Source: CAMAVH01 sp035714115 (GTDB lineage Bacteria; Pseudomonadota; Alphaproteobacteria; SMXQ01). From it: DNA of 64,000 nucleotides. Positions within the stretch are counted from its first letter, which is position 1. Every line of letters begins with the position of its first letter. Location: contig DASTMO010000075.1 of the NCBI GenBank assembly GCA_035714115.1, forward strand, positions 1-64,000. The letters run 5' to 3'. The notes under the pieces are model-generated. The model did no database searches and was not told where the DNA came from. It saw only the letters and a list, made by a program, of their open reading frames with translations. A program made the position numbers and the translations under genes. This document shows positions 33,919 through 42,374 of the stretch, piece by piece.

Positions 33919-34554
33919 ATGAAAGCGCCTGCCCCGCCTCTTTCAGCGCCCGCGTTGGCGGGCCTGCGCGTCGGCCTGCTCGGCGGCTCGTTCAATCCGG
34001 CGCACGAAGGCCATCTGCATATCAGCCTCTTGGCCCTGAAATATCTGCAGCTCGACGAACTGTGGTGGATGGTCTCGCCGCAGAACCCGCTGAAATCGAA
34101 GGCTGACATGGCGCCGTTCGGCGAGCGCCTCGCTTCGGCCCGCGCCATGGCGCGCCATCCACGCATCCTGGCGACCGACCTGGAGACGCGGCTGAACACG
34201 CGCTACACGGCGGACACGCTGCATGCGCTCAAGCGCCGCTATCCGCGCACCCATTTCGTCTGGATCATGGGCGCGGACAATCTGGCGCAAATCCCGAAAT
34301 GGGAACGTTGGTCCGAAATCTTCGCCAGTGTGCCGGTTGCGATTTTCGACCGTGGAACTTATGTTTTCCCCGCTTTGGCCGGCAAAGCCGCGAGACGTTA
34401 CGGGGCCAAGCGCGTTAGCGTCGAGAATGCCGCGCGATTGGCCAAAGCGACGCCGCCGGCCTGGGCCTATTTCCATATTCGCCGGCATCCGGCTTCGGCG
34501 ACCAGCATCCGAGCTGGCCGTCGGGTGGCCGGACGTTTCGGCAAGACCGCTTAG
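33919..34554 (+). CDS. nadD: Nicotinate-nucleotide adenylyltransferase
   Basis: A 211-residue enzyme that adenylates nicotinate mononucleotide in NAD synthesis. The nucleotidyltransferase motif GGSFNPAHEGH is near residue 20, and the C-terminal ATP-binding signature is present as ATSIRAGR (usual ISST-IR type). The start ATG at 33919 is 17 bp after the proA stop; an earlier in-frame start inside proA is unlikely. The order nadD-rsfS-rlmH is conserved in alphaproteobacteria. Confidence 0.93.
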   Translation: MKAPAPPLSAPALAGLRVGLLGGSFNPAHEGHLHISLLALKYLQLDELWWMVSPQNPLKSKADMAPFGERLASARAMARHPRILATDLETRLNTRYTADTLHALKRRYPRTHFVWIMGADNLAQIPKWERWSEIFASVPVAIFDRGTYVFPALAGKAARRYGAKRVSVENAARLAKATPPAWAYFHIRRHPASATSIRAGRRVAGRFGKTA

Positions 34555-34563
34555 AACCTCAAG

Positions 34564-35412
34564 GTGACGATCATTCCCGCTCCCAAGAAGACCAAAGCCG
34601 CCCAGAAGAGCACCGCGAAGAAGGCCGCGAGCAAGAAAGCCGCGCCGAAAAAGCCGGTGAAGAAGGCCGTGGCGAAGAAGACCGCTCCAGCGAAGAAGGT
34701 CGTGGCCAAGAAGGTTGCCGCGAAGACCTCCGCGAAAAAGACCGCCGCCAAGAAGAGCGCGGTCAAGAAGGCGGTCGCAAAGAAAGTCGTGGCGAAGAAA
34801 GCCGCGGCGAAAAAGGTCGTCGCGCCGAAGAAGGCTGCGCTGAAGACGAGCGCGCCCGCGAAGAAGCCTGTCGCCAACAAGACTGTTGCGCCAAAGGCCG
34901 CTGCGCCGAAAGTCAGCGCGCCGAAAAAGCCCGCGAAGCCCTTGTCGCCGGTCGAGCAATTGCTCGCCCAGGTCACGCAGATCCTGGAAGACGGCAAGGC
35001 CGAGGACATCGTCGCCATCGACATGACCGGCAAATCCGCCATCGCCGACTACATGGTCGTCGCCACCGGCCGTTCGCAGCGCCAATTGGCCGCGCTCGCC
35101 GAACATCTGCGCGCTCAGCTCAAGCTCGGTGGGCGCCGTCTGCCGCAGCCCGAAGGCCTCGGCCAGGGCGATTGGGTGCTGCTCGATGTCGGCGACATCA
35201 TCGTCCATCTGTTCCGCCCGGAAGTGCGCGGCGAATACAATCTCGAGAAGATGTGGAGCCAGCCGTTCGGCGCCGAGCCGACGGGCATGGAAGGCATGGT
35301 GAAAGACCATGCCGTGCCGACGCCCCATGCCGAGCGTATGGCCGAGCAGCAGGTGAAGACCTTCCGCCCGGACTTCCGCGGCCGTAACAGCCATAAACCT
35401 CGCCGCCGTTAA
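34564..35412 (+). CDS. rsfS: Ribosomal silencing factor RsfS with histone H1-like N-terminal extension
   Basis: A 282-residue protein. Only the C-terminal part (about residue 127 on, from PVEQLLAQVTQILED through DYMVVATGRS and GDWVLLDVGDIIVHLF) is the RsfS domain, which binds L14 and blocks subunit joining. The first 120 or so residues are almost pure Lys/Ala/Pro/Val repeats of the AAKK type, unusual in a family whose members are normally about 105-150 residues. The start is a GTG 10 bp after the nadD stop. No ATG precedes the conserved domain, so a shorter product would need a GTG or TTG start. The reading frame and codon bias persist through the extension, so it is probably translated. Confidence 0.88.
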   Translation: MTIIPAPKKTKAAQKSTAKKAASKKAAPKKPVKKAVAKKTAPAKKVVAKKVAAKTSAKKTAAKKSAVKKAVAKKVVAKKAAAKKVVAPKKAALKTSAPAKKPVANKTVAPKAAAPKVSAPKKPAKPLSPVEQLLAQVTQILEDGKAEDIVAIDMTGKSAIADYMVVATGRSQRQLAALAEHLRAQLKLGGRRLPQPEGLGQGDWVLLDVGDIIVHLFRPEVRGEYNLEKMWSQPFGAEPTGMEGMVKDHAVPTPHAERMAEQQVKTFRPDFRGRNSHKPRRR

Positions 35413-35435
35413 GGCGCCCCAGTCCAGGCAACAGC

Positions 35436-35891
35436 ATGCGGGTCACCATTCTTGCCGTCGGCAAGGCCAAGGCCGGCCCGCAGCGCGAGCTTTACGACCA
35501 CTATGTCGGCCGCTTGCGCTGGCCGCTCCGCCTGATCGAGGTCGAGGAGAAGCGCAAGCTGGCCGCCGACGCGCTCAAGACGCGCGAGGCCGAACTGCTG
35601 CTCGCGCAATTGCCCGCCGGGGCCAAGCTTTGCGCCCTCGACGAGCATGGCACGGCGGCCTCCAGCGCCGATTTCGCCGGCTGGCTGCGCCAATGGCAGG
35701 ATCAGGGATCGGACGTCGCCTTCGCGATTGGTGGCGCTGATGGCCATGGCCCGGCCCTGCTGGCGCGCGCCGATCGCAAGCTGGCGCTGGGCGCGCTGAC
35801 CTGGCCGCATATGCTGGTGCGCGGCCTGCTCGCCGAGCAGATTTACCGCGCCCAGCAAATCCTCGCCGGACACCCCTATCACCGCGAGTAG
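35436..35891 (+). CDS. rlmH: 23S rRNA (pseudouridine-1915-N3) methyltransferase
   Basis: A 151-residue SPOUT-family methyltransferase acting on helix 69 of 23S rRNA. The C-terminal trefoil-knot SAM site contains FAIGGADGHG and LTWPHMLVRGLLAEQIYRA, both diagnostic, and the protein ends in YHRE as the family does. Full length. It is the last gene of the nadD-rsfS-rlmH run; a 160-bp gap follows. Confidence 0.95.
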   Translation: MRVTILAVGKAKAGPQRELYDHYVGRLRWPLRLIEVEEKRKLAADALKTREAELLLAQLPAGAKLCALDEHGTAASSADFAGWLRQWQDQGSDVAFAIGGADGHGPALLARADRKLALGALTWPHMLVRGLLAEQIYRAQQILAGHPYHRE

Positions 35892-35912
35892 TGCTGCGGA
35901 AAAAAGGGCGGA

Positions 35913-35926
35913 ACTTGGGCCCAAGT
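35913..35926. promoter_or_regulatory. 14-bp perfect palindrome upstream of gpmI
   Basis: ACTTGGGCCCAAGT is a perfect palindrome. It is followed at once by a second TTGGGCC, in the gap between rlmH and gpmI and about 125 bp before the gpmI start. A protein-binding site is possible, but no cognate regulator can be named. Confidence 0.3.
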
Positions 35927-36051
35927 TTGGGCCGAAGTCCGCATTCCACTCGCCTCAACCCTACCGATTCACCCTTTGATGGCCTATATTGTAGGGAATT
36001 GACGGCCCATTTGGCCGTTCATCCCCCATTCCCGCCGTCCAAGGCCGCCCG

Positions 36052-37647
36052 ATGAACGATATGAGCCCCGACAAAAGCCGAACCCGCCGCCCCGTGGTGC
36101 TGTGCGTGCTCGACGGCTGGGGTTATCGCGGCGACAAGCTGATGGCCGACGACGCCATCCGCAACGCCAAGACGCCGAACCTCTGCGCTCTCGGCGAAAG
36201 CTCGCCGCACGGCCTGCTGAACGCCTCCGAACTGTTCGTCGGCCTGCCCACCGGCCAGATGGGCAATTCGGAAGTCGGCCATATGAACCTCGGCGCCGGG
36301 CGCGTCGTGATGCAGGAGCTGCCGCGCATCGACGCCGCCATCGCCGACGGCTCGCTGAAAGTCAGTCCGGTGCTCGCCGACTTCGTCGCCAAGCTGAAAG
36401 CCTCGGGCGGCGTCTGCCACCTGATGGGCTTGATCTCGGACGGCGGCGTGCATTCGCACCAGGATCAGATCGCCGCGCTGGCGCGCTATGTCGGCGAGGC
36501 CGGCGTGAAGGTCGTCGTGCATGCCTTCCTCGACGGGCGCGACACGCCGCCGTCGAGCGCCAAGGGCTTCGTCGAGAAGTTCGAGACCGACATCCACGGC
36601 AAAGCCGCCATCGGTACCGTCTCAGGCCGCTACTACGCGATGGATCGCGACAAGCGCTGGGACCGCGTCGAGCTTGCTTACAAGGCGCTGATGTTCGCCG
36701 AAGGCCAAACGGCCGCCGAGGCGCAGACCGCCATCGATATTTCCTACGCCGCCGGCAAGACCGACGAGTTTATGCTGCCGACCATCCTGCCCGGCTATGA
36801 AGGCATGAAGGACGGCGACGGCATTCTCATGGGCAACTTCCGCGCCGACCGCGCGCGCGAGATTCTCGCCGCCCTGCTCGATCCGGCGTTCGACGGCTTC
36901 GCCCGCGCCAAGACGCCGCGCTTTGCCGCAGCGCTCGGCCTCGTCGAGTACTCCTCCTCGCTCGGCAAGCTGATGGGCGTGCTGTTCCCGGCGACGCCGC
37001 TCAGCCATATCCTCGGCGAAGTGCTCGCCGCCGCCGGCAAGACGCAGCTGCGCATCGCCGAGACCGAGAAGTACGCGCATGTGACGTTCTTCTTCAACGG
37101 CGGCGAAGAGAAGCAATTTCCCGGCGAAGAGCGCATCCTCGTCGCTTCGCCCAAGGTCGCGACCTACGATCTGCAGCCGGAAATGTCGGCGCCTGAAGTG
37201 ACCGACAAGCTCGTCGCCGCCATTGAGTCGGACAAATTCGACTTCGTGCTGGTGAACTACGCCAACACCGACATGGTCGGCCATAGCGGCATTTTCGATG
37301 CCGCCGTTAAGGCTGTCGAAGCGGTCGACGCCTGCATCGGCCGCCTCGCCGCCGCCGTGAAAAAGATGAACGGCGCGCTGATCATCACCGCCGATCATGG
37401 CAATGCCGAGATGATGAGCGATCCGATGACGCATCAGCCGCACACCGCGCACACGACCAATCTGGTGCCGATGCTGCTGGTCAATGCGCCCGAAGTGGCA
37501 AAGATCGCCGACGGCGGCGCCCTCGCCGATGTCGCGCCGACCGTGCTCGATCTCATGGGCCTGCCGCAGCCTAAAGAGATGACCGGCCATTCGCTGCTCA
37601 TCAAGGCCGGCGGGGCGATGGCCCGCGCCGACCGCGTGACCGCCTAA
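36052..37647 (+). CDS. gpmI: 2,3-bisphosphoglycerate-independent phosphoglycerate mutase
   Basis: A 531-residue manganese-dependent glycolytic and gluconeogenic mutase of the alkaline-phosphatase superfamily. The metal-binding VLDGWGYRGD is near residue 20, the phospho-serine is S73 in QMGNSEVGH, and later ligand motifs are NYANTDMVGH and TADHGNAE. Length is normal. The start ATG at 36052 is used; another in-frame ATG lies 9 bp on. The start of the M23-family gene follows 6 bp after the stop. Confidence 0.95.
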   Translation: MNDMSPDKSRTRRPVVLCVLDGWGYRGDKLMADDAIRNAKTPNLCALGESSPHGLLNASELFVGLPTGQMGNSEVGHMNLGAGRVVMQELPRIDAAIADGSLKVSPVLADFVAKLKASGGVCHLMGLISDGGVHSHQDQIAALARYVGEAGVKVVVHAFLDGRDTPPSSAKGFVEKFETDIHGKAAIGTVSGRYYAMDRDKRWDRVELAYKALMFAEGQTAAEAQTAIDISYAAGKTDEFMLPTILPGYEGMKDGDGILMGNFRADRAREILAALLDPAFDGFARAKTPRFAAALGLVEYSSSLGKLMGVLFPATPLSHILGEVLAAAGKTQLRIAETEKYAHVTFFFNGGEEKQFPGEERILVASPKVATYDLQPEMSAPEVTDKLVAAIESDKFDFVLVNYANTDMVGHSGIFDAAVKAVEAVDACIGRLAAAVKKMNGALIITADHGNAEMMSDPMTHQPHTAHTTNLVPMLLVNAPEVAKIADGGALADVAPTVLDLMGLPQPKEMTGHSLLIKAGGAMARADRVTA

Positions 37648-37652
37648 AGCTC

Positions 37653-39125
37653 TTGAAGCGGAGCGCCTCACTCGCCGCGCTGATGATCAGGGCGGCGGCC
37701 GTCTGCGCTCCCGCGCTCGCGCCCGCCGTCTTCGCCCCTCCCGTCTTCGCCCAATCCCGTCCTGCCGTCGCGCCGCCGCCGCCGTCGCGCGACGATGTCG
37801 TCGGTGATCGCCTGAAGGAGATCGAGCGCGCCCTGGCGGAAAGCCGCAAGCGCGACGCCAGCTTGCAGGAACAAGCCCAGACGCTGGCCGAAGAAGTGAC
37901 GGAAATGCGCGCCGAGTTGATCAAGGCGGCGCGTACGGCGCAGGGCCATGAGCAGGCGCTGTCGGAAATTGCGCAGACCTTGTCCGCCCTCAACGGCGAA
38001 GAACGCGAAAAGTCCGAGGCGCTGGTCGGCAAGCGCGAGAAGCTCGGCGAGCTGCTGGCCGCGCTGGAACGTTTGGCCCGCCTGCCGCCTGAAGCGATGA
38101 TCGCCTTGCCCGCCGCGCCGACCGACACGTTGCGCAGCGCTATCCTGCTGCAGAACGCCGTGCCCGAACTGGAAAAGCAGGCCAACGCCCTGCGCGGCGA
38201 GATCCGCCAGCTCGCCGACCTGCGCCAGGAGATCAACCAACGCCGGCGCGATCAGGAAGCGCAAGCCAAAGCGCTCGGCACCGAGCGCGCGCGGCTCGGC
38301 CAGCTGCTCGCCAAGAAAGCTTCGATGGAGACGCAGACGCGCGCCGAGCGCGAGCGCGCCGCCGCCTCCGCTAAGAAGCTGGCCGAGGAAGCCGGCGACT
38401 TGCGCGATCTGCTCGCGCGCATCGAGGCCGAACGCAAAGCCCGCATCGAAGCCGAGCGCAAGGCGGCCGAAGAGCGCGCCCGCGCCGAAGCCGCCGCGCG
38501 GGCCAAAGCCGAGGCGCTCGCCAAAGCCCAAGCGGAAGCCCGCGCTAAGGCGCAGGCCGAAGCCGCCGCCCGCGCCCGCGCGCAAGGCCAGCCGGAACCG
38601 CCGCCGCCCCCCGAACCTGCCGCCCCGCCCCCGGCGGTCGCCGCCAAGCCGCCCGCTTCAACTTCCCGCGAGGTCGCGGCGCTCTCCACCCTGCGTCCCG
38701 GCCGCCCCTTCGCCCAGGCCCACGGCAGCCTCGCCTTCCCGGCTCAAGGGCGAGTGGTCATCGGCTTCGGCGAACGCGATGGATCGACGGAGACGCGCGG
38801 CCTGACGATCCAGACCCTGCCCGGCGCCCAGGTGGTCGCGCCCTATGACGGCCAGGTCGTTTTCGCCGGCCCCTTCCGCGATTATGGGCTGCTCTTGATC
38901 ATCGAGCATGGCGGGGGATACCATAGTCTTTTAGCGGGGTTGGAGCGCATCGACAGCGCCGTCAACCAGACGTTGCTGGCAGGCGAGCCGGTTGGCGTCA
39001 TGGCCCGGCCGGGCGACGGGAACCCGCGGCTCTACATGGAGCTGCGGCAGAACAACCGGCCGGTCAATCCCCTCCCGTGGCTCGCCGCCCCGACTCGCAC
39101 ACTCACTGGTAAGGTTAGCGGATGA
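37653..39125 (+). CDS. EnvC-like M23-family protein, murein hydrolase activator
   Basis: A 490-residue secreted coiled-coil protein. After a signal peptide (cleavage near VFAQS) there is a long coiled coil (about 45-300), rich in Ala, Glu, Arg and Lys, a proline-rich linker (about 305-335), and a C-terminal LytM/M23 domain (about 360-485; VVAPYDGQVVFAGPF, LIIEHGGGYHSLLAG). The LytM domain keeps HxxH-like spacing only partly, as in degenerate EnvC-type activators of amidases. The start is uncertain: TTG at 37653 or ATG at 37683. It overlaps ctpA by 4 bp, a coupling widely conserved in proteobacteria. Confidence 0.88.
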   Translation: MKRSASLAALMIRAAAVCAPALAPAVFAPPVFAQSRPAVAPPPPSRDDVVGDRLKEIERALAESRKRDASLQEQAQTLAEEVTEMRAELIKAARTAQGHEQALSEIAQTLSALNGEEREKSEALVGKREKLGELLAALERLARLPPEAMIALPAAPTDTLRSAILLQNAVPELEKQANALRGEIRQLADLRQEINQRRRDQEAQAKALGTERARLGQLLAKKASMETQTRAERERAAASAKKLAEEAGDLRDLLARIEAERKARIEAERKAAEERARAEAAARAKAEALAKAQAEARAKAQAEAAARARAQGQPEPPPPPEPAAPPPAVAAKPPASTSREVAALSTLRPGRPFAQAHGSLAFPAQGRVVIGFGERDGSTETRGLTIQTLPGAQVVAPYDGQVVFAGPFRDYGLLLIIEHGGGYHSLLAGLERIDSAVNQTLLAGEPVGVMARPGDGNPRLYMELRQNNRPVNPLPWLAAPTRTLTGKVSG

Positions 39126-40477
39126 AAACGAAGTACATGGTTGCGGCTCTGCTCTCCGCCGCGGCGACCGGCGCGCTCCTCAACGGTCCGCTGCCCTTCG
39201 TCGGCAGCGCCGACGCGCAATCGCAGCGCGGTTCGGGTTCGGCCAACGCGCCGGCCAAGAACGCTGACACTTACCAGCAGCTCAACCTTTTCGGTGAAGT
39301 CTTCGAGCGCGTGCGCTCGGATTACGTCGAGCAGACCAACGACAAGGATCTCATCGAGAACGCGCTCAACGGCATGTTGACCGCGCTCGATCCGCATTCG
39401 AGCTACCTGAACGAGAAGAGCTACCGCGACATGCAGGTGCAGACGCGCGGCGAGTTCGGCGGCCTCGGCATCGAAGTGACGCAGGAGAACGGCCTGGTGA
39501 AGGTCGTCTCGCCGATCGACGACACGCCGGCCGCGCGCGCCGGCCTGCAGCCCAACGACCTGATCGTCGCGCTCGACGGCGAGCAGGTGCAGGGGCTCAC
39601 GCTGCAGGAAGCGGTCGAGAAGATGCGCGGCCCGGTCAACAGCTCGATCAAGATCACCATCCGCCGCGGCACCCGCGAGCCGTTCGACGTGACGCTACAG
39701 CGCGCCGTAATCACCGTGCAGTCGGTGCGCTCGCGCATGGAAGGCGAAGACATCGGCTATGTCCGCATCACCTCGTTCAGCGAGCAGACCAACAGCGGCC
39801 TGACCAAGGCCGTCGAGAAGCTGCAGCAGGACAGCAAGGGCAAGATGCGCGCCCTGGTGCTCGACCTGCGCAACAATCCGGGCGGCCTGTTGGATCAGGC
39901 GGTCGCGGTGTCCGACAGCTTCCTCGAGAAGGGCGAGATCGTCTCGACGCGCACGCGCCGCGCCGATGACGCTCAGCGCTTCAACGCGCGCCCCGGCGAC
40001 CTGATCAAAGGTCTGCCGCTCGTCGTGCTGATCAACTCCGGCTCCGCCTCGGCGTCGGAAATCGTCGCCGGCGCGCTGCAGGACCAGCGCCGCGCCATCA
40101 TCATGGGCACCAAGTCGTTCGGCAAAGGCTCGGTGCAGACCATCATTCCGCTGCCCGGCCACGGCGCCATGCGCCTGACCACGGCGCGCTACTACACGCC
40201 GTCGGGCCGCTCGATTCAGGCGCTCGGCATCGAGCCGGACATCCAGGTCGAGCAGCTGCGCCTCGAGGCGATCAGCGAGAACGGCCGTCAGCGCGAAGCC
40301 GACCTGCGCGGCGCGCTGCGCAACCCGAATGCCGCGCCGGGCGTGCCGGTCACGCCGACGCCGAACGGCAACGGCGAGAACGCCGCCGCTGTCGCCGCCG
40401 AGGTGCAGGACTATCAGCTGACCCGCGCCCTCGATGTGCTGCGCGGCATCGCGCTCTACAACAGCAAGCCGCAGTAA
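39122..40477 (+). CDS. ctpA: Carboxyl-terminal processing protease, S41 family
   Basis: A 451-residue periplasmic protease. An N-terminal signal sequence precedes an S41 N-terminal helical region, a PDZ domain (about 100-185; RAGLQPNDLIVALDGE) and the catalytic domain with serine in NSGSASASEIVAGAL and lysine in GTKSFGKGSVQT. It trims C-termini of envelope proteins, often peptidoglycan hydrolases. Coupling to the EnvC-like gene upstream supports a role in cell-wall remodelling. A long GC-rich hairpin follows its stop. Confidence 0.94.
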   Translation: MKTKYMVAALLSAAATGALLNGPLPFVGSADAQSQRGSGSANAPAKNADTYQQLNLFGEVFERVRSDYVEQTNDKDLIENALNGMLTALDPHSSYLNEKSYRDMQVQTRGEFGGLGIEVTQENGLVKVVSPIDDTPAARAGLQPNDLIVALDGEQVQGLTLQEAVEKMRGPVNSSIKITIRRGTREPFDVTLQRAVITVQSVRSRMEGEDIGYVRITSFSEQTNSGLTKAVEKLQQDSKGKMRALVLDLRNNPGGLLDQAVAVSDSFLEKGEIVSTRTRRADDAQRFNARPGDLIKGLPLVVLINSGSASASEIVAGALQDQRRAIIMGTKSFGKGSVQTIIPLPGHGAMRLTTARYYTPSGRSIQALGIEPDIQVEQLRLEAISENGRQREADLRGALRNPNAAPGVPVTPTPNGNGENAAAVAAEVQDYQLTRALDVLRGIALYNSKPQ

Positions 40478-40487
40478 TGTCGCCATG

Positions 40488-40529
40488 CGCCCCGCCGCCC
40501 CCAACGAAGACTGGGTGGGCGGTGGGGCG
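40488..40529 (+). other. Long GC-rich hairpin between ctpA and the YibQ-like gene
   Basis: A 13-bp stem with one G-T wobble (40488-40500 with 40517-40529, 16-base loop) starts 10 bp after the ctpA stop. There is no T run, so it is more likely an mRNA-stabilising or attenuating structure than an intrinsic terminator. Confidence 0.45.
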
Positions 40530-40543
40530 CGGCGAACGAACCG

Positions 40544-41770
40544 ATGACCGACGAGCCTGACTTCGACGCCCCCGCCACCGGGCGACGACCGCCGATTCGC
40601 CGTCGCGACGACATGACGCCGTCTCGCCCTTGGGGGCTTCTGTCGGCGCTGATCGTCGGCGGCCTGCTGCTGACCGGACTCATCGGCGTCGCGCTCTGGC
40701 TCAGCCTGAGCCCAAGCGCGCCCAAGGATGGGGCCGCTGTGCGCGTCGCCATAGCCCCGGCCGTTCCTGTTCCCGCCTCTCCCGCGCCCGTCGCGCCCGA
40801 GCCCCCGTCTGCTGCGGAAGCGCCTGCCGCGCAAGCGCCCGCCATAGAGGCGCCTGCCGAAGCCCCCCCGGCGCAGGAGGCGGCGCGTCCGCCTGAGCCC
40901 GCCATTCCCGCGCCGCCACCCTCCACTGCCATTCCGGAAACGCGCGTGCCGGTGCCGACCATCGAAGGCCTCGCCCCAGTGCCGGACAACGCCTTGGTCG
41001 AGCGCACCGCTGAGGGGCCGCTGCCCAAGATCGGCGCCGACGGCCGCAAGCCCTGGCAGGTCTATGCCCGCCCATTCGATGCCGCCGACAAACGGCCGCG
41101 CATCGCCCTGATCATCAGCGGCCTCGGTCAATCCGCCGCCGCCACCGAAGCCGCGATCCAGCGCCTGCCGGGCGGCATCACGCTCGCCTACACCGCCTAT
41201 GCGCGCAATCTGCAGCAGTGGGTCGAGCTGTCGCGTGCCGCCGGCCATGAGGTGATGCTGAACCTGCCGATGGAACCTGTCGGCTATCCGGCCAACGATC
41301 CCGGCCCCTACACGCTGCTGACATCGCTGAGCGAGGCCGAGAACCGCGCCCGCCTCAATTGGCTGATGTCACGCATGACCGGCTATGTCGGCCTGGTCAA
41401 CGTCATGGGCTCGCGCTTCACGGTGGAAGCCGGGCCGTTGCAGCCGGTGCTCGGCGATTTGAACAAACGCGGCCTGCTGTTCGTTGACTCGCGAGCCAGC
41501 CTTTCGAGCGTCGCCGGCAAGATGGCTGGCGACATGAAGCTGCCGCGCGCCCTTAACAACCGCTTCATCGACACCAAAGCGGCGCGCGACGACATCGACC
41601 GCCAGCTCGAAGAGCTCGAGAAGACGGCGCGCAGCGAAGGCGTGGCGCTCGGCATCGGCGCGCCTTATCCGGTGACGATCGAGCGGGTGGCGCGCTGGGC
41701 GCTGGAGCTGAACGACAAAGGCATCGCGCTCGCGCCGGTCAGCGCCGTGGTGGATCGCCAGAAGAACTAA
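40544..41770 (+). CDS. Divergent polysaccharide deacetylase family protein (YibQ/DUF610-like)
   Basis: A 408-residue membrane-anchored protein. One transmembrane helix (about 30-52) is followed by an Ala/Pro-rich linker to about residue 140 and then the deacetylase-like domain from about 175 (RIALIISGLGQSAAATEAAI, VMLNLPMEPVGYP, GLLFVDSR). The family is linked to EnvC/CtpA clusters and to cell-envelope maintenance, but no enzymatic activity is firmly established. It follows ctpA by 66 bp and precedes rppH. Confidence 0.85.
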   Translation: MTDEPDFDAPATGRRPPIRRRDDMTPSRPWGLLSALIVGGLLLTGLIGVALWLSLSPSAPKDGAAVRVAIAPAVPVPASPAPVAPEPPSAAEAPAAQAPAIEAPAEAPPAQEAARPPEPAIPAPPPSTAIPETRVPVPTIEGLAPVPDNALVERTAEGPLPKIGADGRKPWQVYARPFDAADKRPRIALIISGLGQSAAATEAAIQRLPGGITLAYTAYARNLQQWVELSRAAGHEVMLNLPMEPVGYPANDPGPYTLLTSLSEAENRARLNWLMSRMTGYVGLVNVMGSRFTVEAGPLQPVLGDLNKRGLLFVDSRASLSSVAGKMAGDMKLPRALNNRFIDTKAARDDIDRQLEELEKTARSEGVALGIGAPYPVTIERVARWALELNDKGIALAPVSAVVDRQKN

Positions 41771-41789
41771 GAACGAGGGAGACGCTTAC

Positions 41790-42308
41790 GTGACCGCCGC
41801 GCCGCTGCCGCCCGAATTCGCCCATCTGCCCTATCGCCCTTGCGTTGGCATGATGCTGCTCAACGCGCGCGGCGAAGCCTTCGTGGCGCGCCGCATCGAC
41901 ATGCCGTCCGAAGCCTGGCAGATGCCGCAGGGCGGCATCGACGAAGGCGAAGCGCCCGAAGTGGCGGTGTTCCGCGAAATGCGCGAGGAGATCGGCACGG
42001 ACAAGGCCGAGATACTCGGCGAAAGCGCCACCTGGCACGATTACGATCTGCCGACCGAATTGCTCGGCAAGATTTGGGGCGGACGCTATCGCGGCCAGCG
42101 CCAGAAATGGTTCGTGCTGCGCTTTACGGGGCGCGACCGCGACATCAACATCCTGACCGAAGAGCCGGAATTCCTGGCCTGGAAATGGGCGCCGGTGAGC
42201 CAGCTGCCCGACCTAATCGTGCCGTTCAAGCGCGAGCTCTATCAGAAGATCGTCGGTGAATTCGCGCCCTATGCCGAGCGCCTCGCGGCCGAGACCGGCG
42301 CACGCTAG
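41790..42308 (+). CDS. rppH: RNA pyrophosphohydrolase
   Basis: A 172-residue Nudix hydrolase. The Nudix box is complete (GGIDEGEAPEVAVFREM followed by REEIG). The flanking YRPCVGMMLLN and WQMPQGG are typical of RppH, which removes pyrophosphate from 5'-triphosphate mRNA and so starts decay; the same group can cleave dinucleoside polyphosphates. The start is a GTG at 41790, 19 bp after the upstream stop. A terminator follows. Confidence 0.93.
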   Translation: MTAAPLPPEFAHLPYRPCVGMMLLNARGEAFVARRIDMPSEAWQMPQGGIDEGEAPEVAVFREMREEIGTDKAEILGESATWHDYDLPTELLGKIWGGRYRGQRQKWFVLRFTGRDRDINILTEEPEFLAWKWAPVSQLPDLIVPFKRELYQKIVGEFAPYAERLAAETGAR

Positions 42309-42326
42309 AGCATCTAGGCAAAAGAA

Positions 42327-42354
42327 AAGGCCCGCTGAAACGAGCGGGCCTTTG
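42327..42354. terminator. Intrinsic terminator between convergent rppH and ferritin-like gene
   Basis: AAGGCCCGCT (42327-42336) pairs with AGCGGGCCTT (42343-42352) around a six-base loop, followed by T on the plus strand and preceded by A-rich sequence. It can serve both convergent units. Confidence 0.8.
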
Positions 42355-42374
42355 TTCGTTCAGCGCTGCGCACT

